From IMG/VR virus record IMGVR_UViG_3300035180_000721, positions 1 to 41,484 of that record: a stretch of DNA of 41,484 bases; one strand, 5' to 3'. Positions 15,159 to 25,500 of the stretch are shown piece after piece. The stretch is from a virus. A program made the translations under genes and the position numbers. The notes beneath the pieces were generated by a model. It saw only the letters and a program-made list of their open reading frames with translations. It searched no databases and had not been told where the DNA came from. How positions within the stretch are numbered: the first letter of the stretch is position 1; the number at the start of each line of letters is the position of its first letter.

Positions 15159-16930
15159 TACCATTACCATCAGTTCCAGACTTATTAGACCCTCAATATA
15201 GTATTGAGGATTTTCAACCATCATTTACAGAGGTATCTGCACTTACTATTCTTGCGCCTCAAATTCAAATTCCAAACATTACACAAGAAACTTTACCAGA
15301 TATTGATATAACTCCACCTAATTTTTCTATGGATACAATATTATCTTCTGCTAAAGATAAAGTTGAAGAATTTGTAACACAATATATTTCAGCTTATTTA
15401 ACAGATTTTTATAATAATAGGGTCATAAATCAATTAAATGCGTCTAAATATAAGGTTTTTATTGATAGTTTATTAAGTGATATTTTAGTGCAACTATCAA
15501 ATTTAGGTATCTTACCAAATGTAACTATACCTACTATTGTTGACCCTGTGAGAGAGGCTATTACTAAATGTATTTTAGATATAAATACAGTTGTTGATAA
15601 GAACATTATTGATAAAATTACTACTACTGATAAACTTGCTGCATTAGGTTTTAAAAAACAAACGGGACCTATGACAGAGGTCTTGGATAGAATTGATTAT
15701 GATTCGTGGACGCAGCGAAATGCTATTGTTTTACAAACTAAAGCGCAGGTTATAAACCAAGTATTACAGTTAATATCAAACATGCTTGATAAGTTAATTT
15801 ACGCTCAATATGATTATTATTCATATTCATATAGAAATTTAAGAGATGTTTATTTAGATGCAATTAGACAAGTATTTTATTCATTTGGTTCTATAGCACA
15901 AGTTTGGAGTGAGAGTATATTTGACCCAATTTTTCAACGTATTATGTGGTATTCAGATGTTGCGATTAATTTAGATAATATAAGGGTTGAAACTCAAGCG
16001 AATATTGCTGCTACTACATATCAAGCTCAAGTTAAAAAATATCAAAGTCAACTTGAATTAGAAGTTGCATTTAATTCGGCATTAGTAAATTTGTATAATT
16101 TAAATTTAGCTAAAGCTAAAGCTTGGATTGAAGCTGAATTTAATGCTAATAAAATAAACATAGAAACATTAAAAAATAGCATAGCCAGAGTAGAAATGGA
16201 ACAACTTGAGCATAGTAAGCAAGCTACTTTAATAGACTTATTAACTACAAGACAAAAATTTGAAATTGAACGTAAACGGTTACTTGCATTAAGATATTTA
16301 CAATTACTTGCTGAAATCACTCATTACAAAAATACAATTGATATTTACCAAGCAAATGTTGAACGCATGTCTGCTGACATTGATAAATATAGTTTAGAGT
16401 ATAAAAAATTCAAAGCCAAAGCATCATTGGCAGAAACACAAATTAACAATGTTAAATTACAATATGATTTACAATCACAGCAATTAAATGTTAACGAGAA
16501 ATTATTATCTGCTCTTATTAAATTGGGTCAAAGTGATGTTCAATTATTTGATTCTGCTGATAGAATTTTCCAGAGACGAATACAAGCTTTTGAACAAGAA
16601 TTACAAATTAAAGAACGAAACGCTAAAGCGACATTAGAGGACGAATTGGCAAATAATAGAATAACTAATTTCCAACAATTATTTGATTATGATAGAGAAC
16701 AAAGAAACCAATTAAGTCATCGTTATAATAGTGACAGAACAGATTATGCTCTTGATAAAGCCCACATTGAAAATGATAAAATAATGAATACAACAACAAA
16801 TAAAACAAATGCTACTGCGGCAGCAATATTTGGTGTTGCGAGGTATCAACACATTGAAGAATTGATTAGAGCTTGTGCTATGGCACATGCAAAGGTAACC
16901 GCAACAATTTATGAAGCGGCTAAACCATAA
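15155..16930 (+). CDS. Large coiled-coil virion protein A
   Basis: 591 residues. Residues 1-60 are Pro/Ile-rich and extended (SVPDLLDPQYSIEDFQPSF ... ITPPNF). A globular helical part follows, then a very long charged coiled coil from about 270 to 520 (for example 'FEIERKRLLALRYLQLLAEI', 'YKKFKAKASLAETQINNVK'). The C-terminus (TAAAIFGVARYQHIEELIRAC) is Ala-rich. The architecture matches the next protein closely, so the two are probably paralogs. It could form a fibre shaft or tail rod, or be packaged in the head; it lacks the hydrophobic segments typical of tape-measure proteins. Starts by ATGA overlap. Confidence 0.6.
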   Translation: MIPLPSVPDLLDPQYSIEDFQPSFTEVSALTILAPQIQIPNITQETLPDIDITPPNFSMDTILSSAKDKVEEFVTQYISAYLTDFYNNRVINQLNASKYKVFIDSLLSDILVQLSNLGILPNVTIPTIVDPVREAITKCILDINTVVDKNIIDKITTTDKLAALGFKKQTGPMTEVLDRIDYDSWTQRNAIVLQTKAQVINQVLQLISNMLDKLIYAQYDYYSYSYRNLRDVYLDAIRQVFYSFGSIAQVWSESIFDPIFQRIMWYSDVAINLDNIRVETQANIAATTYQAQVKKYQSQLELEVAFNSALVNLYNLNLAKAKAWIEAEFNANKINIETLKNSIARVEMEQLEHSKQATLIDLLTTRQKFEIERKRLLALRYLQLLAEITHYKNTIDIYQANVERMSADIDKYSLEYKKFKAKASLAETQINNVKLQYDLQSQQLNVNEKLLSALIKLGQSDVQLFDSADRIFQRRIQAFEQELQIKERNAKATLEDELANNRITNFQQLFDYDREQRNQLSHRYNSDRTDYALDKAHIENDKIMNTTTNKTNATAAAIFGVARYQHIEELIRACAMAHAKVTATIYEAAKP

Positions 16931-16945
16931 TTAAGGAGATTTGAT

Positions 16946-19060
16946 ATGGGTGCTGATTGTAATTACGGAGATTTATGGATTACCTTATCTGACCCAGCCT
17001 ACCCTCAATCAGGTCAGGCTACACCACCTGTATCATTAACATTAGCAAATAGATTAGGGTTTTTATCACAGCAGCAACAACAACAAAATAGTGGTATAGT
17101 AGGTTTTTTCCCGAATATAGCATTTGGTAATGGTAATGCTCCATCAAATCAATCTACCGATGGTCTATTACCACCACCTGCATTAAATCAAATTCATGCA
17201 CCAATGATTGAAATGCAATGGTTACAAAGTGGTTGCACAACTCTTAAGTTAACCCCATATAACCCTGATTTTAGTTTTAGTGATATTGTTAATCAAGCAC
17301 AATCTCAAATATCAATACCAGAATTAGGTAACATACAGTCTATAAATACAGATGTTGGTAACTTTGGAGAATTACCTAATTTAGATGTAAACTGGGCTTA
17401 TCCAACTATTCAAATCCCTGCATTAAATTTAACAATACCAAACATACAGCCACAAGCACCATCCTTATTATCCAGTGCGACTATACCAACAAATACTTTA
17501 GATAATTTTACTTTACCCAAGCCAGGTCAATTAACACCCATTACTATAACATTATTAAATATTGCTGATTTATTATTACAGATACAACCGACTCAAATTA
17601 CAACAAGTATTGGTGATGTTGCTAAATCTAAAATTGCTGAAATTGTTAATGATATTTTTACATATATTAATGATTTTTTAACAAAATTAAACTTTACAAT
17701 ACAAGATTATAATTTTGAACTGTTAGCTAACGATGTTATTCAAAAATGTTTAAGTTTTATTCCAAACTGCCAAACCCCAATTCAAAATTTAACTTACTCA
17801 TTAGTCAATACATTTATTCCAACCACAAATCGTGTATTAAAACAACAAATGCAAAGTGATAAACTTTTTACAGCATTACAGAACTATTTAGATACATGGG
17901 TTGATGACCAACAGTTAATTGCACAATTTCAAAATAATATACAACGGTTGCGACAAGTTAACTTAAATAGAACTATAACATTAAACAATGTATCTGGGTT
18001 AGTCAGCCAGATATTACAACAGATTTTAGATACTAAATTACAACAAGATAATACTACTTTACAAAATATCCTACATTTATTTACCTTAAAAGGGCAAATG
18101 GAAGGTTTTGTGACAATGGCTAAAGAAGTGCCTTTACAAGTCCAAGAATGGCGGGCTCGTATTGAATCTAATATAGATATGGTGTTAGCTTATAGCCAGC
18201 GTAAATCACAAGAGTATCAAATTTTATATGATAGAATTAAATCTGATGTAACAGCATATGAGCTGCAAATTCAAAAATTGGTTAATACGAAATTAAGTGA
18301 ACACATGGCAGCAGACCTTCAAAATCAACTTCAAATGAGTTTAGCTAAATTAGCTGAATTAGATAATAAATTAGCAGCACAATATGTAAATCAAATCAAT
18401 GAATTAAATAGTGGGTTATTTAATTTAGCACAAACATATTTTAATTTATATGAAAAACTCATTACTTGGGAAACTTTATCAGCATATAGATTAAGAGCTG
18501 AAGCTATGTATGCTAAAGAATTAGCCCGATATGAAGCGGCACAAGTTAATAATCAAATTGCTGAAGCTGAAAAAGAAGAATTACAAATTAAATTGCAGCA
18601 GTTATCAATGATTTATCAGATTTTAATGCAAGAACAGACGATATTACATAAACGATATAATGCAGAATATATATTTTATAAAACACAATTAGATACAGCC
18701 CAAAAACTTTATGAAATAACACAACAACACATTTCACTTTTTCCAAGTATGGTTGAAGCAGCTAATAAAGAATTAAACGCTATAGCAGCAGAACACTTTG
18801 TTCGTGAAGCAACAAAAAGCATGACTATTTATATGAATTTGTATGAAAAATATCTAAACATTTTGACTGAAGAAACGACTTTAAGTATGGATGAAATTAT
18901 AGAACAAACTATCGCTGAAGCACATAAACGTGCTACAATAATTGAGAATAAGGTTGAAATTAGTAAAGTTTCAGCCGCTGAAGATGGTGCAATAACAACA
19001 GGTAACATTACTGATATTTTAGCAGACGCTGAAATTGAAAGTCATATTAGATATGGATAA
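16946..19060 (+). CDS. Large coiled-coil virion protein B (paralog of A)
   Basis: 704 residues, ribosome site AAGGAGA. After an N-terminal segment with a poly-Gln run (QQQQQQ, about residues 40-45), residues 100-200 are extended and Pro-rich, with repeated 'IPxLxxI' phrases like those of protein A. The 210-300 region (DVAKSKIAEIVNDIFTYIND) parallels 'SAKDKVEEFVTQYISAYLTD' in A. A long coiled coil runs from about 390 to 650, and the end is Ala/Thr-rich (AEDGAITTGNITDILADAE). Same order of parts as protein A, hence a probable duplication. Confidence 0.6.
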   Translation: MGADCNYGDLWITLSDPAYPQSGQATPPVSLTLANRLGFLSQQQQQQNSGIVGFFPNIAFGNGNAPSNQSTDGLLPPPALNQIHAPMIEMQWLQSGCTTLKLTPYNPDFSFSDIVNQAQSQISIPELGNIQSINTDVGNFGELPNLDVNWAYPTIQIPALNLTIPNIQPQAPSLLSSATIPTNTLDNFTLPKPGQLTPITITLLNIADLLLQIQPTQITTSIGDVAKSKIAEIVNDIFTYINDFLTKLNFTIQDYNFELLANDVIQKCLSFIPNCQTPIQNLTYSLVNTFIPTTNRVLKQQMQSDKLFTALQNYLDTWVDDQQLIAQFQNNIQRLRQVNLNRTITLNNVSGLVSQILQQILDTKLQQDNTTLQNILHLFTLKGQMEGFVTMAKEVPLQVQEWRARIESNIDMVLAYSQRKSQEYQILYDRIKSDVTAYELQIQKLVNTKLSEHMAADLQNQLQMSLAKLAELDNKLAAQYVNQINELNSGLFNLAQTYFNLYEKLITWETLSAYRLRAEAMYAKELARYEAAQVNNQIAEAEKEELQIKLQQLSMIYQILMQEQTILHKRYNAEYIFYKTQLDTAQKLYEITQQHISLFPSMVEAANKELNAIAAEHFVREATKSMTIYMNLYEKYLNILTEETTLSMDEIIEQTIAEAHKRATIIENKVEISKVSAAEDGAITTGNITDILADAEIESHIRYG

Positions 19061-20336
19061 ACATATTAAAGATTTAACTTCATTAGATTTTTTTCAATAT
19101 CGGGTTGAGCATGACAGCCCTGAATTTTGGAAAATCTTTTTTTATATAGAAGAACTTACTGAAGATATTTGTGTAAATATGTATGTATATGAAATATATA
19201 ATCTAACAAATGGTTTATTTGAGATTATAACAACAGATTACAGCGAAAGTTATTATACCCCTATTAAAGAACATGTTAACAAAGAGTTCTTATATGAATA
19301 TAATTCTATATTAGATTATGGATACATGCAGATGAATGCATATAGTCCACATCAGACTCTTCCTGGTTATTATGTTCCAACAGGTTTAGCTTTGGCATCA
19401 GCAAATGGATTTTTATATACATATAAAATTGATAAGCTACGAACAGATACCAAAGAGTTTCAATTTTCTATTTTTCATGGTGAATTAGGAAATCAAATTC
19501 CTATTGTAGGTTATAATGGGGATAGAAAATTTGCTCGTCTGCTTTATCATAATCAACTGGTTGATATTCAACATAAATGGGATAATATTTGGGAAAATAA
19601 AGCATTTTTTTCAGGTCTTGAAGGAGCAGACCCACCCTCACCTCCACCAAAAGCTTCAAATAGTAAACCATATCAAGCAGCATATGGTGGTTGGACTTTT
19701 AATGTAATAATTGGGATGGTATCAGGAGATTGTATATGTCCTGAATTACCAGTAACAGCACTACTTAACCGAGATGATGTCTCTCCATGTTTTGCATTCT
19801 ATGATACATATAGGCAGTATGATAATTTATATGTTAGTGCAATACAATATCAGATATTAAAAGTGTGTGGAGGGGGGCCTTTTGGTTCAACATTTTGTGC
19901 ACCATATGATTGTTACATTGAATTAACACATGATATAGATGATTATTATTCAATATATGCTAAAAATATACCGTTTTCTCATCCTACCTTAAGTAATTTA
20001 ATAAAACATCATGATGTTATATTTATGAGTGAAGGTTCTGAAACATCAAAAATATATTCTTCTTATTATTGCAACTATTGGTTTATAGTTGCAGCAGGTT
20101 TTAATTATACAACAACTATTAAACATACATTATTTGATTATACAATTACAGAGAGTGGTTTTTCAAACGGTTTACGTTGTTATCCAGAGGCATCAAATGT
20201 TTTATCACCTGAAGCACAAGATTTATATTATAAATATCAACAACTTTACCGTTATCAACAGTTACGATATACTTGTGTTCCAATAAGGTTTGAACAATCT
20301 GATTTACAAAATGGTCATATAGAATGGGTAATATAA
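19053..20336 (+). CDS. Uncharacterised aromatic-rich virion-region protein
   Basis: 427 residues from ATG 19053, which overlaps the previous gene's end by 8 bases; a TTG at 19035 is also in frame. The protein is unusually rich in Tyr, Phe and Asp, has a Pro run (PPSPPPK, near residue 195) and several Cys (ICPEL, KVCGGG, FCAPYDCY). No signal peptide, coiled coil or nucleotide-binding motif. It is encoded between the coiled-coil pair and the ejection proteins. I recognise no family. It may be a capping or adhesion protein of the preceding rod proteins. Confidence 0.6.
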   Translation: MDKHIKDLTSLDFFQYRVEHDSPEFWKIFFYIEELTEDICVNMYVYEIYNLTNGLFEIITTDYSESYYTPIKEHVNKEFLYEYNSILDYGYMQMNAYSPHQTLPGYYVPTGLALASANGFLYTYKIDKLRTDTKEFQFSIFHGELGNQIPIVGYNGDRKFARLLYHNQLVDIQHKWDNIWENKAFFSGLEGADPPSPPPKASNSKPYQAAYGGWTFNVIIGMVSGDCICPELPVTALLNRDDVSPCFAFYDTYRQYDNLYVSAIQYQILKVCGGGPFGSTFCAPYDCYIELTHDIDDYYSIYAKNIPFSHPTLSNLIKHHDVIFMSEGSETSKIYSSYYCNYWFIVAAGFNYTTTIKHTLFDYTITESGFSNGLRCYPEASNVLSPEAQDLYYKYQQLYRYQQLRYTCVPIRFEQSDLQNGHIEWVI

Positions 20337-21076
20337 AAAGAGATTGGTTTACATGGGCACACCCAATTTTAATTGGTGGACAAGACCCTAAATCTGCCAC
20401 ATCATTTGCGGCCATGCGAGTTTTACAACCATTAATGGGTAATAATAGAGAGGATAGACAAAGTTCTACCATTCCAATAGTGCCAGGATTAGGAGATATT
20501 CATCATGCTTCTTTACATCAAGAACAATTTGCCTGGTATATAAATAAAAGTGGTTGTAAAAAAGCGTTTGCATACACTTTAATAGCTCCCATACACTATA
20601 TGCCAGGTGATTTTGTGCAAGATAATAACGAAAATTTAACAGGGTTTGCATTATATGTTGGTATTGGAGCACAAGTTAACTTATGTGATATATGGACATT
20701 TATTAGACAGAAATATAAACTATCTAAAGTTGACTTAATTGATAATGATAAAATACAAGATAGTATAAAAAATTTATTACAAAATGGACAATTACAAGAT
20801 TATTATTTAATATATATGGTTTCATATGTAAAACCAGACCTGTTTGATTTGTATATTCCATCAGATTATCAGCTTCAAATAGATACAGCAATATGGCAAA
20901 ACTTTGTTTTACAAGCACATCAAAAATATCCATTAAAAAAATATATTGCAAAATATACAAACGATATATATACTAATTATTTGGATAATCCAGATTTTAA
21001 AATTGTGTTAGATAGTTTATCTCCAATATGTTTATCTCGTTTTAAGTTAAGAGTTTGGATGAGTAAAATAAAATAA
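20324..21076 (+). CDS. Uncharacterised structural-region protein
   Basis: 250 residues; overlaps the preceding gene by 13 bases, so expression is coupled. The N-terminal half has compact globular text (DWFTWAHPILIGGQD, then 'TIPIVPGLGDIHHASLHQEQFAWYIN', two adjacent His). The C-terminal half is helical and Tyr/Lys-rich, ending 'SRFKLRVWMSKIK'. No motif that I can assign to an enzyme. It is the last gene before a 69-base gap holding an imperfect inverted repeat, so it may end an operon. Confidence 0.6.
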   Translation: MGNIKRDWFTWAHPILIGGQDPKSATSFAAMRVLQPLMGNNREDRQSSTIPIVPGLGDIHHASLHQEQFAWYINKSGCKKAFAYTLIAPIHYMPGDFVQDNNENLTGFALYVGIGAQVNLCDIWTFIRQKYKLSKVDLIDNDKIQDSIKNLLQNGQLQDYYLIYMVSYVKPDLFDLYIPSDYQLQIDTAIWQNFVLQAHQKYPLKKYIAKYTNDIYTNYLDNPDFKIVLDSLSPICLSRFKLRVWMSKIK

Positions 21077-21083
21077 AATAAGT

Positions 21084-21124
21084 GGAGCTTCATAAAACAT
21101 AATTAAATATATTTATGTGGCTCC
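21084..21124 (+). other. Imperfect hairpin between structural and ejection genes
   Basis: GGAGC (21084-21088) pairs with GCTCC (21120-21124). After a 2+2 internal loop, CATAAA (21091-21096) pairs with TTTATG (21112-21117) around a 15-base AT-rich loop. No T-run follows, so it is not a standard terminator; it could be a processing site or an RNA stabiliser. GGAGG for the next gene lies 10 bases downstream. Confidence 0.45.
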
Positions 21125-21145
21125 GAGATAATGGAGGCAAAATAA

Positions 21146-21781
21146 ATGTATTGGTCAGATAGTGGTAAATTTGAACCAAACCCAACATTAATGGCATTAT
21201 TTCAACGGGCACATGAAGACAAAATGTCAGAATTAAGTGCCATTAGAGCGGCGCAAGAAGCGCAAGCACAAGCTGGTTTACTAAATGCACAAAGTGCTGC
21301 TGCTTTAAGACCAAGCCAGTCAGTTGAAAATCTGGCTCGTGCTGACGCCTACCGAGCCCAAGCACAATATGCTATACCAGCACAAGGTAGTGAGTCGTAT
21401 GCTCGTGCAAATGTATGGCAAGCACAAGCAAATGAAGCAAACGCTAAAAATAATGCAGCTTTACAGCCATATTATAAACAAATTAGTGATATTGCCGACC
21501 TGTGGAATAAGACACATGGCCAAAACCCTCCCAATGGAATTGGTCAACAAGTTACATTGGCAAATCCTCAACAGCCGACTGGGTCATTGTTCCCCTCATT
21601 TGATTTGTTCGATAACTATAAACTTCCATCTGCTGCAAATCTTCAGCAAAATCTATTTAATGAAGATAACACATCTACTGTTAATAATGATAAACAGGCA
21701 TTACCTTCAAATATAGGAATACCAGGAATTCAGAGAATAAACCAAAATAATGGTGTTCCTTTATATACTAATAATACCTAA
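21146..21781 (+). CDS. Probable internal virion (ejection) protein 1
   Basis: 211 residues. The first 110 are Ala/Gln-rich and helical with repeating 'AQA' and 'RANVWQAQANEANAKNN' phrases, typical of small internal virion proteins of short-tailed phages. The C-terminal half is disordered, Asn/Gln/Pro-rich, and includes KQALPSN. It is the first of three such genes. The frame stays open for 13 codons beyond the TAA (21782-21820, encoding QIALPEYDEATGG), containing the same Ala-Leu-Pro motif. This suggests a recently created stop or occasional readthrough. Confidence 0.65.
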   Translation: MYWSDSGKFEPNPTLMALFQRAHEDKMSELSAIRAAQEAQAQAGLLNAQSAAALRPSQSVENLARADAYRAQAQYAIPAQGSESYARANVWQAQANEANAKNNAALQPYYKQISDIADLWNKTHGQNPPNGIGQQVTLANPQQPTGSLFPSFDLFDNYKLPSAANLQQNLFNEDNTSTVNNDKQALPSNIGIPGIQRINQNNGVPLYTNNT

Positions 21782-21825
21782 CAAATAGCTTTACCAGAAT
21801 ATGATGAAGCTACAGGAGGTTAAAA

Positions 21826-22479
21826 ATGGCAGGCACAACTGACTTACTTAAATGGCTAATTCCTATTGGAATTGGAGGTTCTTTAGCACGTTCATATATG
21901 GGTGGTAATAATACTACTCAAGCACTACCACAATCTACTGCATTACTACCACAACAAAATAATAGTTTCTATGAAGCTCAACAGGAAATACATCCTTATA
22001 TAAAAAATCATCAAAATTTTATGGGTAAAGTTACTAATTATTTATCTAATTGGGTTAATCAAGAAAAACCTAATTTATATGAATTCAATGCAGTTATGAA
22101 CGCTATATCTCCGTTAATAGAACAATCAAAATATTTAGCTGATAGTGCTGTAAAAACAGCTCAATCACGGGCAGCTGAAAGAATACATATGTTCGATACT
22201 CTATATGGTGGGGATAATCAAACCCCAGGAGCGGCTAATGCCACAAATAGCGCTACGAGATTAAATCAAGCATACAACATTGTTTATGGAAATAAAGATA
22301 TGGATGCTAATGCACTTACTTTAGCGCAACGTTTAGGATTAACACAACAAAATAATCCATCATCAGGAACTAATAATACCCAGCAAGCATTACCAGGTGC
22401 CACAACACAATCAAATAATAATGATACAGATTATTTGAATAATGATTGGGACATTTACAAGGGTAATTTATTACCATAA
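21826..22479 (+). CDS. Probable internal virion (ejection) protein 2
   Basis: 217 residues, ribosome site AGGAGG. The N-terminus has a weakly hydrophobic helix (LLKWLIPIGIGGSLARSYMGG). The middle is helical (EFNAVMNAISPLIEQSKYLADSAVKTAQS), and both flanks are disordered and Asn/Gln-rich. 'QALP' occurs near residue 32 (TQALPQSTALLPQ) and again near residue 187 (QQALPGATT). The neighbour order small, small, giant resembles the internal virion gene order of P22- and T7-like phages. Function inferred from context and composition. Confidence 0.6.
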   Translation: MAGTTDLLKWLIPIGIGGSLARSYMGGNNTTQALPQSTALLPQQNNSFYEAQQEIHPYIKNHQNFMGKVTNYLSNWVNQEKPNLYEFNAVMNAISPLIEQSKYLADSAVKTAQSRAAERIHMFDTLYGGDNQTPGAANATNSATRLNQAYNIVYGNKDMDANALTLAQRLGLTQQNNPSSGTNNTQQALPGATTQSNNNDTDYLNNDWDIYKGNLLP

Positions 22480-22519
22480 ACTGACTCTGAAGTAATATAA
22501 AATGCTTCCGAAGGAACAT

Positions 22520-22541
22520 AAAATGAAAACGTTTTCATTTT
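22520..22541. promoter_or_regulatory. Perfect 22-bp palindrome with cre-like core, copy 2, upstream of the giant gene
   Basis: The core TGAAAACGTTTTCA (22524-22537) is extended by AAAA and TTTT to a 22-bp perfect palindrome ending 13 bases before the ATG at 22555; GAGGTG (22544-22549) follows it. It could be an operator for a LacI/GalR-family protein or, as RNA, a hairpin followed by T residues. A weak promoter-like pair TTTACA-17-TAAACT lies upstream at 22454-22482. Confidence 0.6.
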
Positions 22542-22554
22542 TTGAGGTGCTATA

Positions 22555-25500
22555 ATGGACGATTTACAGCAACGTATTCAATTATTTGAAAATACATTAA
22601 GACAACAAGGTTATAATGATGACCAAATAAATTCATATAAACAACAGTTTGGAATACCACAAGTTCAACAGACTGCATTGCCTGTAGGCCAACAGTTACT
22701 ACAAGCACCTTTTCATGCTGCCGAGAGTATGGCTCCTCAAACATTAAATTTAGTTGGCCAAGCCCTTGATTATGTTCCTGATAGAATATTTGGGGCACAA
22801 CCTGATAGTATATTCAGAGTTCTACAACAAGGAATGCAACATGTAGCACAAGATTGGCAGCAACGGGTTAATCAAAATTATGGAGGAAACCCTGAACAAA
22901 TATACACAAATCCAATTGCTAAAATAGAGCATGGAGTTGTAAGTGCTTTACCAATTATGGCTGCTTCTGCTGCCGCTCCAGAAGTAACACTCCCAGCACT
23001 TTTTGCATCATCTGCTGAACAGGCACATCAAGAAATGCCTCCTAACCAATCGAATGGTCTATATCCTGAAGCATTTGGGTTAGTCAATACAGTAGCCCCT
23101 GGTATTCTTGGCAAAGTTACTCGTGGGGTATTAGCATCTAATGTTGTGCCTGATACATTAAAAGCAAAATTGCTGGAAGCTGGTAAGGCTGCATTAGCTG
23201 ATGCTGTTACGATGGGAGCGCAAGGCGCTTTGAATAAAACTCTTGAAGGGGCATCAGGTATTAATCCAAATGTTACTGCATCAGATATAGGCAAAGAAGG
23301 CCTTGAAAATGCTCTTGTTGGTGCTGTTCTTGGCGCAGGAACAGTAGGTGCTAAAACTCTAAAGGAAAGGTTGGCAAAGAATCAACAAAATGCAACGTCT
23401 GGAGCACAATTATCACCTGAAGACGCAGCTAAATTACATGCACAATTTAGTCTTTTACATAATGAGAATTACGATAACTTATCTCCTGAAAACCAACAAT
23501 TAGTTCAACAAGCCTATACTAATTGGACAGATAATCCAGATGAAATAGCTCAAAATTTTGCTAAATATAAAGATATTATACCATTAGTTATGGACTTAAA
23601 TAAAGTTTATAATAAAGATAATCAGCAAATACCTGATGTAATTAAAGAAGCAATGCCTTATACAATGCACTCAGGTGATTTACCAAAAATAGATTTAACA
23701 AAACCTGGCAATAATCAATCACAAGAACCAATAATGAATGGTAACTTTGAAGTTTACCATAAAGATAATTTTACACAATTACTTGATAGACCTAATAAGC
23801 TTGTCATGACTTTAGTCAAAGATAATGATGGTAAGGTTAAGACATATGTTTTACAGGATTTGACTGAAATAGACCCAAAGACAGGCACATATCCAATTTT
23901 ACATGAAACATCTGATGTGGCAGATATAAACAAGGTATATACAGATACCGTTAATGCTCGTCAACAGGAAGCAGTAAATCAAGCAGCACAGCCTGAACCT
24001 ACTGAAACATCACAGGAAGCGCAGCCTGTTCCAGAAGCCCCTCCTGTTCAAGAAGCACAGTCTGAACCTGAAACATCACAGGAAGCGCATCCTGAACAAG
24101 TATCTGATTATCCGAATATTCCAAAATCTTATCATATGCCAATTGAAAAGGTTAGAGCTGGTCAATTGGAAGATACAATACATGATGGGTCTATTCCAGA
24201 GGGGTTTATACCAGTTAAAGTATTAGATAGAAATGAAAGTGGCACAGAAGTTTTTTATGACCCTCAAACTCAAAAATATTTTCAAACAGAAGTTGAACCA
24301 GGACAACGTCGAGCTATTGTAGGTATTACAGATGAATCGCCAACCTTATCCTCCCAAGAATTTTCAGAACCTCTACACGATACAGATATTATAAATCAAA
24401 TTACTTCCACTATGTCTGGTGAAAAAATACCAGGATTACAACTTGTTGGACGAAATTTGAATCATGAGAGTAACAGTGGTATTTCTATTGATATATATAA
24501 AGACCCTAATAGTCCTGAACCAACATTTTTTGCAGTTCAAAATGTGCCAGGTAAGCCTTATGAAGTAATTGGGTATGGTAAAACTGCCGAAGAAGTTTTA
24601 AGGAATACACAACCTATATTAGATAGATTAGAAGAAAATGCTAAACTAAGTTCTATGGCAGCTCCCACTCAACCTGAAGCTACAACATCAACTGAACCTG
24701 AAACTACACAACCAACGGAAACTCCATCAATAAAGACGCAACCAACAAATTTTGAAACAATAGAAGATAGGATTAATGCAACACCATATAAAGAATCAAT
24801 TCCTGGAACACAATATGTTGCAAGAGCATATAGTGAAACAAATAAAGATTATTTTGTTGATATACGCAAAGATACAAAAACTAACCAATATTATGCTATT
24901 TTTAATCAACCAGGGAAGTCACAAGAAATAATTGGTCAAGATAAAAGTGCTACGGAATTACTAAAAAAATTTAAGTATTATGCTGATAGACGGCTTGACG
25001 CTAAAGAGTCATATCAAAAATTACAAAATCCAACAGAACAAAATCTTCAGAGTAATAGAGTTCAAAATCCAACAGCTTCAGAAAAAAAAAGTCCAATTGA
25101 AGAAACTAATGTAGTAAACCAAAAATTACCTGAAACGTCACCAGAAATAAATATACATAATGTGGAAAAACAATCAGTAGAAGAACCAAATAATGAAGCA
25201 AATTCAAATACTACAAATAGGAAAACTTTAAAAATAACACCAGAACAAAAACAGGCCATTGATAATATTACTACAGTAGATAAGGAATCCACACCTATAG
25301 ATGTTCAACAAAATCCAGAAGTAGGAAAAAATCCAGAGGTAGCATCAAGTGAATCTAAATTACAAGAAAAGCAAGGTACTGTTCCTGAACTTAAAAATAC
25401 AAACGAACAAATACCCAATACATTTGTAGAAAACCCACACTTAACTCCAGGGGAATTAATTACATATAATAAATTAAAAGCAAATATTGTAAATCACAAC

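Noticed and set aside
15155-19060. Tail tape-measure proteins
   Set aside because: No hydrophobic segments or tail-tube/assembly-chaperone genes nearby; the gene set points to a short-tailed virion.
20146-20960. Minus-strand open frames within the 19-21 kb virion block
   Set aside because: They are shadows of the plus-strand genes, rich in Leu/Tyr from complementary AT-rich codons, with no ribosome sites or motifs.
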